Positions 10,480 through 20,706 are shown, counted from the stretch's first letter. The stretch is 64,000 bases of DNA from Acanthosepion pharaonis (GCA_903632075.3 CAHIKZ030005407.1:1618501-1682500); one strand, 5' to 3'. Translations and numbers: made by a program. The notes: generated from the sequence alone by a model not told the origin.

Positions 10480-10872
10480 GCAATTAGGTCCCACTGTTTT
10501 GCTGTTGAAATAGCTAAATGCAACCGTCATTTCTAATCCAACAGTTTCTTTTCTCGCACTTCCCACCTGTGGAACTCTCTTCAGTTTCGTTGCTTCCCTG
10601 ATAAGTACAATCTTCTATCGTCTCGAATTCCGTTCATCTTTTGTCCTTTCTTCAATCCTTCCTATATCCAGTCTTTTCTTTCATGATAACTACAATCTTC
10701 AAAAATTTAAATACAACATCAATCGCCATCTTGTGGCTTCTTGTACCCTGTTCATTTTTTTGTACTTCCTTCAATCCCAGTCTTCTCATTCTCTTTCACT
10801 TTCGCTTCCTGTAACCCCCTGCATATTAGTGTCATTATCACCTTGCTTGGGGTGAAATGATGAAAAAAATTC
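10480..10872 (+). pseudogene. LINE 3' end, first of a tandem pair
   Basis: A plus-strand tail block 'gtagctactagattggcaat' equivalent to RxTRLA, then 'tcgcacttcccacctgtgga' and 'tctcttcagtttc'. The 3' UTR terminates at 'cttgcttggggtgaaatgat' plus a short A run at 10872. This matches 23340-23778 closely. Only the C-terminal tail and 3' UTR remain, typical of 5' truncation during target-primed insertion. Confidence 0.75.
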
Positions 10873-10904
10873 AAGGAAATTGTTGATAAACTTTCCTCTG
10901 TGGT

Positions 10905-11242
10905 ACCTAGACTATATAAATCTAAGCGTACTATAAGATTGACGGCAAGGTCTCATCATTTTACATTTGAAATAGATGTAAACGTAAGTTCTATACTAAA
11001 AGTTTACTCTATCGCACTTCTCGCTTGTGGAATTCTCTTCCGGTTTCTTGCTTCCCAGTCGAATTTGATCTTCAAAAATTTAAATGCAATATCAATCGTT
11101 ATCTTCCGTCTTAATTCTTTTGTTCTTTCATTGTTCTCTGTCCTTAATAGTGTTTTTTTTTCTCATATTCTCTAACACTCAATAACCTCTTGCGTCTTCT
11201 TAGAGGCTTTATTACTTTGGCTGGAGGGAAATGATAAAAAAA
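10905..11242 (+). pseudogene. LINE 3' end, second of a tandem pair
   Basis: Same lineage as the preceding copy: 'actataagattgacggcaag', 'cgcacttctcgcttgtgga', 'aataacctcttgcgtcttc', ending 'ggagggaaatgataaaaaaa'. It is separated from the first by only ~30 bp. Confidence 0.7.
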
Positions 11243-11249
11243 AAAATCT

Positions 11250-11395
11250 CATTTGTTCTTCTCCTAGACTGGCTGCTACTCATGGCTAGAGAGAACAGTT
11301 TATTCCGCTATTTATCTCATAGCTGGAGGAGAAGGAATTGTTTCATGCCTTTCTCAAAGCTATCAATGGGAAGTAAACGCAATAGGCTAGGCGCT
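11250..11395 (-). repeat. SINE-A fragment, diverged
   Basis: Contains 'tcttctcctagactggctgc', 'ctatttatctcatagctgga' and 'ggagaagga', in the order expected for SINE-A on the minus strand. Confidence 0.5.
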
Positions 11396-11524
11396 CCTTA
11401 CTGAGTGCTCCATGAATAACGTCTTGTACAAGATATCACGATCATGATCACGAGTCCCGTAACTCATTAGAGTCGTAAGGGCACATGTACTGCAGCCGTA
11501 GTAGAAGTGGTGTGTCTTGTGCAA

Positions 11525-11705
11525 GATATACCTCTCCAGGCTGGTTTGAATTCAGAGTTTTCCTTCTCCTAGGACGGTTGGCAGCCAAGGCTACAGAACC
11601 CAGTATGTTTTGCTATTTGCCCATATCTGGGGTCGGGGAGAAGAGATGGAGTCATACCTTTCCTAAGTAAGTGAATGTAATGAACTCGATTAGAATTCGA
11701 ACACC
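11525..11705 (-). repeat. SINE-A fragment
   Basis: Contains 'tttgaattcagagttttcct', 'ccaaggctacagaacccag', 'ctatttgcccatatctgg', 'tttcctaagtaagtgaatgt' and the B-box remnant 'gaattcgaaca'. Confidence 0.65.
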
Positions 11706-11719
11706 GCGATATCAATGTG

Positions 11720-12300
11720 AAAACTGCTCTTCATTGATGATGCCAATAAAATTGTGCGCAAGCAAAATAAAATCTCATCTCATCTTCCTCTGTCAAATCG
11801 TTTGAAAACGGTTTTTTTTTGCTTTAACAGGAAAGATGAAGAAAACAATTTTTTAATTGACCAAACAGAAGAGTTAATCCAAGAGAATGCCGATTCCATA
11901 GACTGCCACTCTTGATCAGGAACGTGTGATTCTTGCCGTTGACTGACAGCTCAATAAACAAATGTCACGCTCGTCTCTTGGCAATGCTGGAATTTCGCTT
12001 CAAAAAACAAATATGAATGTCCGGTCGACCTTATAGTCCAAAAAGCCCATGTGTAGCGATAGAAAATGAAATTTTGAAAGAGAGGAAGCGAGAGTTGGAT
12101 AGCTATGGCATAAAGAAAGACAGAGAGTGAAGAGAGGAGAGAGCAGATGAGAGAGGAGAGAGCAGATGAGAGAAGAGAGAAGAGAAGATAGAAATAAAAC
12201 TAGTAGATGAGTGCGCATGGCAGTCATGATTTATATATTAGTAGTCATTATCATTTTTCTCTATCTTCTTACGCATAAAAACGACTACCGAAATACACTG
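11720..12300. other. No gene seen; GA-rich tract
   Basis: 12120-12195 is a 'gagagaggagagagcaga' low-complexity run. The rest is unassigned. Confidence 0.5.
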
Positions 12301-12425
12301 TTAATCCTGATAATTCCCCCTCTCCAAGTTCTCCACCGCCTTAGCCAGGTATTGAACTCATACTCTTTGGGTCCTGTCACTGGATCTAACTAACGCCTTT
12401 ATCCACTTTGCCATATGTCCTTGAA
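12300..12425 (-). repeat. tRNA-derived SINE, family B, head fragment
   Basis: The minus strand begins with a clean A-box 'tggcaaagtgg' (near 12405) and a B-box-like 'gagttcaatacc' (near 12347). It continues into 'gtggagaacttggagag'. The same head is present at 51490-51540. Only the 5' ~125 bp is present. Confidence 0.7.
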
Positions 12426-12517
12426 GTGTTTAGCATTTGTTAATTCCACATTCTGAATTTTCATGATGGATTTAGAGTAGGTATCATTACTGTTTCCATT
12501 CCAATTCCAGATCATTG

Positions 12518-12600
12518 TGTAGTAATGGATAGCAGTTCGGATTGAGGAATTGGAGAGTCGAGTTCAAATTCTAGACGAATCCATTACATTCATGAGGGCA
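12518..12600 (+). repeat. SINE-A head fragment
   Basis: Matches the tRNA-like 5' end of SINE-A as seen on the minus strand at 61720-61795. It has the A-box 'tgtagtaatggatagc' and the B-box 'gagttcaaattct', then 'cgaatccattacattc'. Confidence 0.65.
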
Positions 12601-12839
12601 TAAGGTGGGAGAGCCAGTGAGTAACTGATTAGCATACTTAAAGAGCCTGAGTAAATGGAAGGCAGAACATGGACTGAAGGGAAAGTAAGGGAACAAACAT
12701 TACCTCGAGTTAAAAAGGATAGAAAATTGTGGAGAACCATTATCATCCAAGTCCTGAATGACCAGTTGTTGACTGTAATGCGGCTTTGTATTTTCTTGAT
12801 GAAAAATAAACTCCTTTCAGGTTTTTTTCTTCTTTCATG

Positions 12840-13790
12840 TGCCGTGTCGCTTCAGGACGTTGGCGATCATGGCTCTCCACAATTTCCTGTCCTTTGTAAT
12901 TCTTAATATATTTTTTTGCTATATTTTCCCAAAGTCTGCTCCGCCATCCATTCACACAAATTCAGCAGGTAGGTTATGTGTTGTTTTCCTCTGTCCCTCT
13001 TGCCTTCAGTCTCTCCTGTGTGTATCACATTTTCCAAGCTCTCTTCATGATGTGCTCTAATAATTTCAACTGTTTCTTTCTGATGTTAAGTAGGTCTTTT
13101 TTGTTTCCATTTTCTTTAAAACTTCATCACTGCTTAAATGTTCAGTCCATAGTATCCTCAGCATCCTTCTGTAGAATCACATTTCTGTTGCTTCAATTCT
13201 CATCTGTGAAGAGATTCTCCAGCATTTACTGACTGATATTACTTAACAGTTCAGTACTCTTTTCTTTGTTTCGAACAAAATTTACTTGTTTCTTAAAACT
13301 TTGCTTAGCTTTTGGCTGGTATTTTTTGCTATCTCATTGCGTCTTCCAATTTTAGTGTCGTGCCACCCGCCCTCTTCTAAAACATTTCCCAGATATTTTT
13401 TTACCTGATTGATTTTGGTATCTCCAATTTGTATTATGCATGTTGGGCTGTTCCTTTTGCTAGCAACCATGTATTCTGTCTATTTGCAATTGATGTGTAG
13501 TCCTTTCTTCTTTCTTTACTTCACTGCCTTTTGTAGGAGTTCTTGTAGTTTCCTTTTAGTGTCTGCTATCAACACTGTGTCAACTGCATGTCTTATGCTG
13601 CGAAGATTGAGGCCACCAATAATGACTCTGATTAGAACTTTAAATCCTCTTAGAATTGCCTCACTGTATAGGTTGAATAAGTCTGGTGAGACGACACATC
13701 CTTGTCTTCACCCCATTCTATTTTTGTATGTTTACTCATATGCAGGCAGTTTGCTGTGAATATAGGTTCTGGATTATTCAAATATCCTTT
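12840..13790 (-). pseudogene. RTE-like LINE reverse transcriptase, copy A
   Basis: The minus strand carries the C-terminal half of an endonuclease-reverse transcriptase of RTE-like type. Blocks from 13740 leftwards: VVSPDLFNLYSEAILRE, motif C as HAVD in place of YADD (13585-13600), RNSPTCIIQIGDTKINQVKKYLGN split over two blocks (13390-13450), a SECWT-type region, EGLENLTLTG-related sequence, WMAEQTLG (12930-12960), and the end block RTGNCGEP / VLKRHG near 12840-12900. Frameshifts and stops are frequent. It is the longest C-terminal copy in a tandem minus-strand cluster with copies B, C and D. Confidence 0.8.
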
Positions 13791-13799
13791 CCAAATGTG

Positions 13800-14470
13800 T
13801 CAATCTCCACTTTCTTTAACCCTGATTAAACAATGATTAACAATGGCTGCAGTTTTCTATTGCTTTTCCTTATTAAAACCCTGTATATTTCTGTTGCTTC
13901 AAGTCTCTTCTGTGTCTGACGACATTGTCTAGAATTCACCGTCATATTGGAGAGCTGATATTAGGTAACATTTCACTGATCTTTTCTTTATTTCTAACAA
14001 CATTTTCTTGTTTCTTAATACTTTTCTTAGCTTTTGCAATGCATCCTTGACTATCCCAATGCACCTTCCGATGTCGAACTTTCCGTCCTCCGTAAAAAAA
14101 ATCTTTCTAGATATTTAGATTGCTGTAATTGTTAGATTTTGTAATTTGCATATAGTTTTTTTTTCTTTTGATAACGTCCATTCATTTTGTCTTTTTGCAA
14201 TTGATGTTTACTCCATTCGACTCGCTTTACTTCACTACCTTCTGTAGGAGTTGCTGTATTTTCCTTTCTGTGCCTCTTATCAACACTGTGTCATTTGCGT
14301 ATCTTATGTTGTTAAGATTGAGGCCGCCCATAATGAATCCTGTTAGGACTTTTAATTCTCTTAGAATCGCCTCACTGTATAAGTTTGAATAAGCCCGGTG
14401 AGAAGACACATCCTTGTCTTCACCCTATTCTATTTTTGTATGTTTACTTATATGCAGGCGAGAAGAAAAG
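13800..14470 (-). pseudogene. RTE-like LINE reverse transcriptase, copy B
   Basis: Minus-strand frame 14227-14409 reads NLYSEAILRELKVLTGFIMG, then NIRYANDTVLI, where motif C is YAND instead of YADD. Further left are 'gaagacgga'-type blocks matching copy A (KCDxEIxRRIGxAK). The 3' end is lost at about 13800, where copy A begins. Confidence 0.75.
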
Positions 14471-14559
14471 AAATATTTCTTTTATTATTGAATTTCTCTC
14501 TGTGTTTCGTCAGAGTTAAATTTGGTTAGAAACTGGTATATACCTGCAATTCTTCTCTT

Positions 14560-15985
14560 TTCTAGCTGACTTATTCTAGTGATACTTAGGATTGATCTGA
14601 GGTTTTAAGTTTCATGATCCAGCCTTTTCCATGTCTCAGGGGCTTATTTCGGGGGATTGAATCTTGACAGATATCATGTACAGTTCAGTAGTCATTTCTT
14701 TGTTTCTAACGGTGTTTTACTGTTTCCTGATCCTCTGCTTAGCTTTTGGTAGGCATCTTTGTCGATCCCAATGCTCCTTTGCATTTCAGTTTCGCACTTT
14801 ACCTCATCTGTTATGACACTTCACAAATATTTAAATTTTTGTACTTGTTTGATTTTTGTGTCGCCTCTGATTTATAATGTGATTCTTTTGTTAACAAATC
14901 ATTCATACTGTCTTCTTGCAATTGATGTTTACACCATTCGATTCACTTTCTTTCACTACTTTCTCTAGGAGTTCTTGTAGATTCCCTTCTGTTTCTGCTA
15001 TCAACACTGTATTATCTGCATATCTTATGTTGTTAAGATTATGGCCGCCAATAATGAATCATGTTAGGACTTTTAATTCTCTTAGAATCGCCTCACTCTA
15101 TAGGTTGAATAAGTCCGGTGAGAAGACACATCATTGTCTTACACACCGTTCTATTTTTGTATATTTACTGAACTTTTTTATATCCTTATGCAGGCGGTCT
15201 ACTGCCAGTAGAGGTTCTGCATTACTCTAAGATCCTTGAATATGTCGAGCTTAACTAGCAGTTCCAACCGTTCTTTGTGACTTACTTTATCATCTGCTTT
15301 TGCATAATCTATAAAACACAGGTACGCCTCCTTCTGTATTAGTATTGGATTTTTCTGTTATCATTATGAGCACAAATATAGAATTCTTTGTTCCAGTGTC
15401 TACATTGTACTTCTTCTATTTTCGGTCTTATTCTGCTGAGCGATCTATTCAAAAGAAATCAGATGATAAGTTATGTGGCTTATTAGGCTGATTGTCCGAT
15501 GGAGTTCCCATTCGTTTACACTTTGCTTTTTGGGAAGTGTTATGAAAATGGATTAATCTTAAGTCTTCCGGAATATCACAACTGCTGTATATTTCATTTA
15601 TTATGTCTGTAATTGTTGTAATGAAATGTTCTACTCTTCCTCTTACCTATTGTGAACTGACTATATCAGTAATATATGTAGTGTGCACACGACATACCAG
15701 AGTCTGTTAGTCTATCTCAAAACTGGCTTGGGGAAGTGTTAGTCGACTCCCTGTCTTTCAGTAGTGTATTCTCTTTTACAATAAACCTCTCCTTCTTCCA
15801 TCTACGTCCATATTGCTGTTCCTTCTACTCGAGTACCACCTTTGTCTGTTTGTAACCTTTTTAAGGATACAACAGTAATCTTGTCAATGCCGAATTCATA
15901 TAAAAACCATAATCTCTATTACGATTCGATCTGATCCTGCTGCTTTGTTTTTGTTCAATTTGGCCAATACTGATTGCACTTCGGA
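14560..15985 (-). pseudogene. RTE-like LINE reverse transcriptase, copy C, left part
   Basis: The most complete RT domain in the window. From 15985 leftwards: EVQSVLAKLNKNKAAGSDR (fingers region), a block matching 'IxIxLPKKxxxxECxxxRTISL' (15480-15560), an Arg/Ile-rich helix, CFIDYAKADDKV-type sequence (15280-15320), and motif C as YADN (15005-15020). All are in interrupted frames. The 5' continuation of this copy lies at 16614-17039. The two parts are separated by a (TA)n tract and foldback element FB-1 at 15986-16613. Confidence 0.8.
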
Positions 15986-16012
15986 TATATATATATATAT
16001 ATATATATATGT
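15986..16012. repeat. (TA)n microsatellite
   Basis: A short TA run at the left junction of the FB-1 insertion. Confidence 0.9.
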
Positions 16013-16067
16013 GAAAAGTGTATATAAATATAAATAGATATATATATGTATAATTATTTATATATTA

Positions 16068-16562
16068 TATGCGCGGTACTTATTAGAAAGCGCTCAATAT
16101 CAGAGATAGAGCTAACATATTTGGTTGGATAGATGTGAGTTTGTGACATGCGAGGAAATATTATTCAGCGGAAAAATAAATAATATGACATGTATACATT
16201 CACGAGACATTCACGAGACATTTCCGCCACACTTCCAATCTTTAAATTTCAACATTTCAACATACAAATGCGTATGTATAGACACAACACCACCCGTATA
16301 TATACATATGTCATATCCGAAACTGCCCACATATGTTTATATATGTATGAGTCCCGACGGACGACCAAGTATGTATATGTGTCTGCATACATCGATGTTT
16401 GCGTTAGTACGATGACATAAGCGACGGAGTTTCCCCCACCACTTCCACAATAACACCAATACACGCAATCTACATAAACCCAAATTTAAAAAAAAATTAA
16501 TCAGTTTGTCTGACGATCGCTAAAGCGTGAAACCCAGAGTCACAAACTCACATCTATCCAAC

Positions 16563-16569
<7 letters not shown>
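16068..16569. mobile_element. Foldback element FB-1 with 31-bp perfect inverted ends
   Basis: Positions 16117-16147 ('atatttggttggatagatg' then 'tgagtttgtgac') are a perfect inverted copy of 16539-16569. Inside the right end lies 'gcgatcgtcagacaaactga', which matches both arms of the longer foldback FB-2 at 58672-59130. To the left, 16068-16116 ('gcgcggtacttatta', 'caatatcagagata') matches the outer right flank of FB-2. No transposase is encoded, so it is a non-autonomous foldback or MITE. It interrupts an RTE copy. Confidence 0.75.

Positions 16570-16613
<44 letters not shown>
16565..16613. repeat. (TA)n microsatellite
   Basis: TA run following the right end of FB-1. Confidence 0.95.
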
Positions 16614-16615
<2 letters not shown>

Positions 16616-17039
16616 CTGGTCCTTTGTTATTTCTGTGTATTGTCGGTTGTACTCTTTCACCATGGAAGAATTCTCCGATGTATTTGTTCCATCTCTGAAA
16701 TATTTCTTCTTCCTCAAATATCAGTGTCTCATCCTTGGATTTTTATGCATCTTGTTGATGAGCATATCTTTTGTCCTGTTCTCTGCTTTGTCTGTGATAT
16801 TCATTCTATTTCTGCACATTATTCGTTGAGTCATTCCTTTTTAGCTTGCCTGCATTTGTTCCTAATTTCTTTGTGTAGAATCCTATATTCTGTGCTATAA
16901 TTTGGCGTTGTTTTTTATCTCCTTTTAATCATATACGGAAGTAATCGTCTTTCTTTTTGTCGAAAATTATGTACCAATGACTGCTTGATCGCTGCGAATG
17001 ACACCTTGTTCATTGCTTTATACATAATTTGAACTGATA
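16614..17039 (-). pseudogene. RTE-like LINE copy C, upstream part
   Basis: The minus strand reads EYNRQYTEITKDQ and a Lys-rich RKKKYFRDGTNTSEN stretch (16620-16710). It continues through a charged linker, consistent with the region between the endonuclease and RT domains of the element in 14560-15985. It is in interrupted frames. Confidence 0.55.
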
Positions 17040-17172
17040 TCCTTTTATGCGCCGTGTCCCTTCAGGACGTTATGTAAGTTATGACCCTTCAGGAGGTTAT
17101 GCATACTATGTTTCCCTCTTTTCCTCTTGCCTTCAATATGTCCAGCCAGTGTGAGATTCTCCAAGCCCTCTT
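17040..17172 (-). pseudogene. RTE-like LINE copy D, 3' end
   Basis: Equivalent to 12836-13050 of copy A. The minus strand reads HNEGLENLTLAGHIEGKRKRG (17100-17165) and ends VLKGHGA near 17045. It is contiguous with 17400-17640 except for the 5S-derived insertion. Confidence 0.8.
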
Positions 17173-17181
17173 TCATTATGT

Positions 17182-17390
17182 AGCTTACGGTCATATCACA
17201 CTGACAACATCTGTTCTCTTCTCGTCTGATCACCGAATTTCAGCAATGTCGTACCTGGTCAGTACTTAGATGGGAGACCGCTTGAAAACATCGAATACTG
17301 TAAGTAACCTCTTAAAATCCCAAATATTTTCTGGCTTTAAATAACCCACAAAGGGTTGAGAAGCCGTATAAAATCCAGTCAATCAATTAC
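17182..17390 (+). mobile_element. 5S rRNA-derived SINE
   Basis: 17183-17305 is a diverged 5S rRNA gene copy. It has 'gcttacggtcatatcac' at the 5' end, 'gtctgatcaccgaa' (loop B/C region), the internal promoter part 'cctggtcagtacttagatgg' and 'gagaccgctt', and 'actgtaagt' at the 3' end. It is followed by an ~85-bp tail containing 'taaataacccacaaagggtt' and ending 'tcaatcaattac'. A 9-bp target duplication 'tcattatgt' flanks it (17173-17181 and 17391-17399). Tail relatives occur at 40230-40320 and 23885-23910. This is the structure of a SINE3-class element whose tail is borrowed from a LINE. It is not a functional 5S gene. Confidence 0.85.
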
Positions 17391-17640
17391 TCATTATGTG
17401 TCTCATAAATTTCAACTATCTCTTTCTGATCCCATGTAGAATTGTCCATTTTTTCCCCTATTTTCTTTAAAAATTACACTTTGTTCACGTATTCCGTTTA
17501 TGGTATTCTCAGCATCCTTCAGTAGAACTACATCTCTGTTGCCTCAAGTCTGCTCTTCACCTGCGAGGAAATTGTCCGGCTTTCATTGCTATATCGCAGT
17601 TTAGTACTAACTATGATTGAAAAGAACTGTATATATTACT
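17391..17640 (-). pseudogene. RTE-like LINE copy D, upstream part
   Basis: Resumes the RTE sequence after the 5S-SINE. On the minus strand it matches 13040-13240 of copy A, the 'cagaaggatgctgagaat'-type block of the MxFYRRMLRI region. Confidence 0.7.
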
Positions 17641-17649
17641 GGTTAATTG

Positions 17650-18650
17650 TTTAAACACGTTTCTCTCTCCACTATTAGCGACGGCACGCAGTAAGAGATC
17701 TTATCAATCAACCTACGTATGTTTATTCGCAATCTGCTTTGTCGATAACTAAACGCTGCTGTCAAACGATAAGGATTCAGTGTTTTTTATCGGGTTTCCA
17801 GGGTGGACATTTTATTTGTTCATAATTATAAGATTATTGCAGATCAAGTTAATTTAATTTAGTCCATGCACTGGAATGTTGATTACTGTAATGTCTGTTT
17901 GTGTGTAAAGATAACGAAAGAGACAAGATAGCTTAGATAGGCAAAAAAAGAGAGAGAGAGAGAGAGACAAAACTCGATAGCCAAACTCGATAACAGAGAA
18001 CCCATCATGTCAGATAGAGAAAAAGACATGTCGCTCAAGAAATGACAAACATATCACTTAGAAATGTCAGAATGTTTCATTCGAGGCGACAAAGAGAGAC
18101 ACACTTTTTTTTTTTTTATTGCTGGATGCAAGATTTAGTTGCTGGCACAATGCCTGGCTTCGAAGAAGTTGACAAGATGGCGTTAGAATCAACTGCGGTT
18201 ACAATAAATTGAGAGTAACCTAGGCAGTTAACTAAGTATATGCGTTAAATGACATTGCCGCTAGCCCACTGGGAATGGTTTTATTCGATTCTACAACTCA
18301 TACTACGTCGGATAAGCTAAAAAAATGTCACTTAGAAATAATTAAATGAAGAAAAAAAAGGATGGGAAATGAATTATAAACGGCATTCATTATGAGATAA
18401 GATAAAAACTACTTTAACATGGCGCATCGTTATTAGTTGCAATATAATCTGAAATTTTTACTCTGTAAATGAATTCTCGATTATTTCTATACACCTGAAG
18501 GTATGTTAGAACACTTCCTGTCATCCATCGATCGAAAGCGGGATCCCAAACACTCGTTAGCACTTACTCACCGAAAGATCGATCCTTTAGAAAAAAAATA
18601 CATGCTCCTTACTCGATCGCATAAACCTTAATTTAATGAAACGTTTTCTC
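17650..18650. other. No gene seen
   Basis: AT-rich, with a (GA)n run at 17948-17967 and a poly-T at 18105-18117. Nothing else is recognised. Confidence 0.4.
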
Positions 18651-18654
18651 GTAC

Positions 18655-19018
18655 TCCTGGGTATGACGATAAACTACATCCGGCAGCAAAGCCTCTGATC
18701 GGGAGATTGGAAATTTTGAGGAGCGTGGAACCACCTCTTAATTGCTGTTGTTCCTAGGTACACCCTGATCCTGTGTAGTAGAACCTGTTAAGATCCCAGC
18801 TATGTGCAAACAGTAACCCTCACCCCTAAACAAAATCAAAACACTATGAAAGTATAAAAATGCATTTTACAGTAAAAATACCAACAATATATTTTTATAT
18901 AAAAAAATTACCAACAATAAATATTTATAGGGAAATTACCAACAATACATTTTATAGCAAAAATACCAACAATACATTTTCTGCGGTTGAAGGCATACAA
19001 TTGCGTTCAAAATATATA
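18655..19018 (+). repeat. Composite repeat with internal minisatellite, copy 1
   Basis: 18660-18850 matches the reverse complement of 24170-24370 ('gacgataaactacatc', 'ttttgaggagcgtgga', 'tcttaattgctg', 'gcaaatagttaaccctc'-type blocks). It is followed by four to five units of 'taccaacaatacatttta' (18865-18985), which match the reverse complement of the minisatellite at 23905-24140. One element therefore carries a unique part plus a private minisatellite. It has no coding capacity. Confidence 0.75.
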
Positions 19019-19035
19019 TAGTTGAAGCTTGGGGA

Positions 19036-19160
19036 TTCGATGTGGTGTAATGGTCAGCAAGCTTGTCTCGCTAGAACAATTGCGAGTGAGTTCAATCCTC
19101 TCTGGCTGCTCCATACTTTCGGCCTTGTGCCACATCTGATATACGCTTGGAAAATCACTA
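19036..19160 (+). repeat. tRNA-derived SINE head
   Basis: A-box 'tggtgtaatggtcagcaag' (19042 onward) and B-box 'gagttcaatcc' (19087-19097) with pol III spacing. It is followed by 'ccatactttcggccttgtgc'. The cloverleaf pairing is not conserved, so it is not a functional tRNA gene. Confidence 0.65.
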
Positions 19161-19254
19161 TATAGTTGAAACCATAAAATTGTATTCAGAATATTTAGAT
19201 TTCGACATTATAGAACCCATAGAAGTTGATATGGCGCTAAACAAAATCAGCCAA

Positions 19255-19256
<2 letters not shown>

Positions 19257-19295
<39 letters not shown>
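19257..19295. repeat. (TA)n microsatellite
   Basis: About 19 TA units. Confidence 0.95.
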
Positions 19296-19299
<4 letters not shown>

Positions 19300-19529
19300 T
19301 AATATTCATCATGGAATTAAGTGCATTGATAAAGAAGTTTATTTTGAAAAATATTTTTTGCATAAATGCTTTGTTTTATCATTAGCCTATAGTTTTACAC
19401 TTCAAACTGTTCAGAAATACGAAAACATTTTCAAATGAAGCATTAACTCAAAACCAGAACGTTCATTATTTACATATCAAGTGTACCGAGGGTCTTGGCA
19501 AATATCATCCTTCTTTGAACATTGTGGAA

Positions 19530-19790
19530 TGACGTTACAGAATCGCAATCAAATAACTGTACCAAATAACAGAGACAAAATCACTTGGGGATTACTAACA
19601 AAAAACAGCAACGACAACTAAAATGGATTGCATATGTAACTGGAAGAGAAAATAATGACATAAGCAAGATGTTAACATTACACACTACTTCAAATAAAAG
19701 GTTAGGAAGGAAACCCCATCAGTACTGGAAAGAACGATAACAGCTACTGGACTCTGAGAAACTTATTTTTCTAAAAAAAATAAAAAAAAA
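19530..19790 (+). pseudogene. LINE protein C-terminal fragment (GHVTRREN type)
   Basis: Broken plus-strand frames read KQQRQLKWIAYVTGRENNDI, SKMLTLHTTSNKRLGRKP and QYWKER. This matches the conserved 'RWIGHVxRRENN...GRK' tail of endonuclease/RT LINEs. A minus-strand copy lies at 39540-39880. No RT domain is retained. Confidence 0.6.
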
Positions 19791-19799
19791 TAAAGATTT

Positions 19800-20413
19800 T
19801 ATAAATTTCAACAGAAAACAGGAGGGAAAAGGTTAATATTACCGTAGTCATTGTATACAACTAAGAACTCTGGAGTTGTATTCGAAATGTTGAGGCTTTT
19901 CTCAGAATTGCACTCAGTATCCGTGGTGCTTGAAAGCTTTCGAAATTAGACATATAATATAAAAACGAAATGCGAACCTTGAAGCAAAACCACTCAAAGA
20001 AGAAATTTCTTTTTCTAATGTAATCTCACTGTCTAAAGAAACACGAACGAGAAAAGATTCTAGCCATGCAACAAGAAAAGCGTCTGTACACAAATTTTGT
20101 GGCTAAAGACGATTAAAGATGACCTTAGAAGTATAAATGTTTTGATTGGCATTACAAAAACCAGTATCACTTCTTCAATTGGAGAACTTAGCCTCAGACA
20201 GGTGCAACTGGAATCAACGTAAAAGACTTCTCACGCAACAAGTTATTTTGTGTAAGGGTTAATAAAAATAAACTTATTGAAGTAATTATATATAGAAAAC
20301 TGCTGTAAAGTTATCGACCCCACCAAAACGTTCTAAAAAATTCTGATGTTTGATAGATTTAGTCAAATTTTGTGAAGTTAATCAGACTGAAAACTTACCA
20401 GCACCATATAGCA

Positions 20414-20418
<5 letters not shown>
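19800..20418. other. No feature seen
   Basis: AT-rich sequence without assignment. Confidence 0.4.

Positions 20419-20506
<88 letters not shown>
20419..20506. repeat. (TA)n/(TG)n compound microsatellite
   Basis: TA units to about 20454, then about 25 TG units. Confidence 0.97.
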
Positions 20507-20507
<1 letters not shown>

Positions 20508-20540
20508 TAGAAATTATTAGGAGGATTTGAGGATTTGAAT

Positions 20541-20587
20541 GCACTGCTGGTGAGTCCCAAATATAGGACGAAACAGCCGTCCAGTGC
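20541..20587 (+). ncRNA. Type-I hammerhead ribozyme-like motif
   Basis: Stem I is gcactg (20541-20546) with cagtgc (20582-20587), a perfect 6 bp. The core is CTGGTGA (20547-20553), one change from CTGANGA (A6 to G). Stem II is gtcc/ggac (20554-20557, 20566-20569) with an 8-nt loop. Then come GAAAC and GTC ending at the predicted cleavage site 20581, with a minimal stem III. The layout is that of hammerheads in metazoan Penelope-like elements and retrozymes. The core change would be expected to abolish or strongly reduce cleavage. Confidence 0.75.
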
Positions 20588-20639
20588 TTTCTGCATTCTG
20601 TTGAGGTTTCTTCTAGACTTGATAAATTACTTAATTATT

Positions 20640-20653
20640 ATATATATATATAT

Positions 20654-20693
<40 letters not shown>
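20640..20693. repeat. (TA)n/(GA)n microsatellite
   Basis: A short TA run and then GA units, ending in G-rich 'gagggagggggac'. Confidence 0.95.
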
Positions 20694-20695
<2 letters not shown>

Positions 20696-20706
20696 GGACA
20701 GAGACA

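Noticed and set aside
17183..17305. Functional 5S rRNA gene
   Set aside because: Too many substitutions, a retroposon-type tail and a target duplication show it is a SINE.
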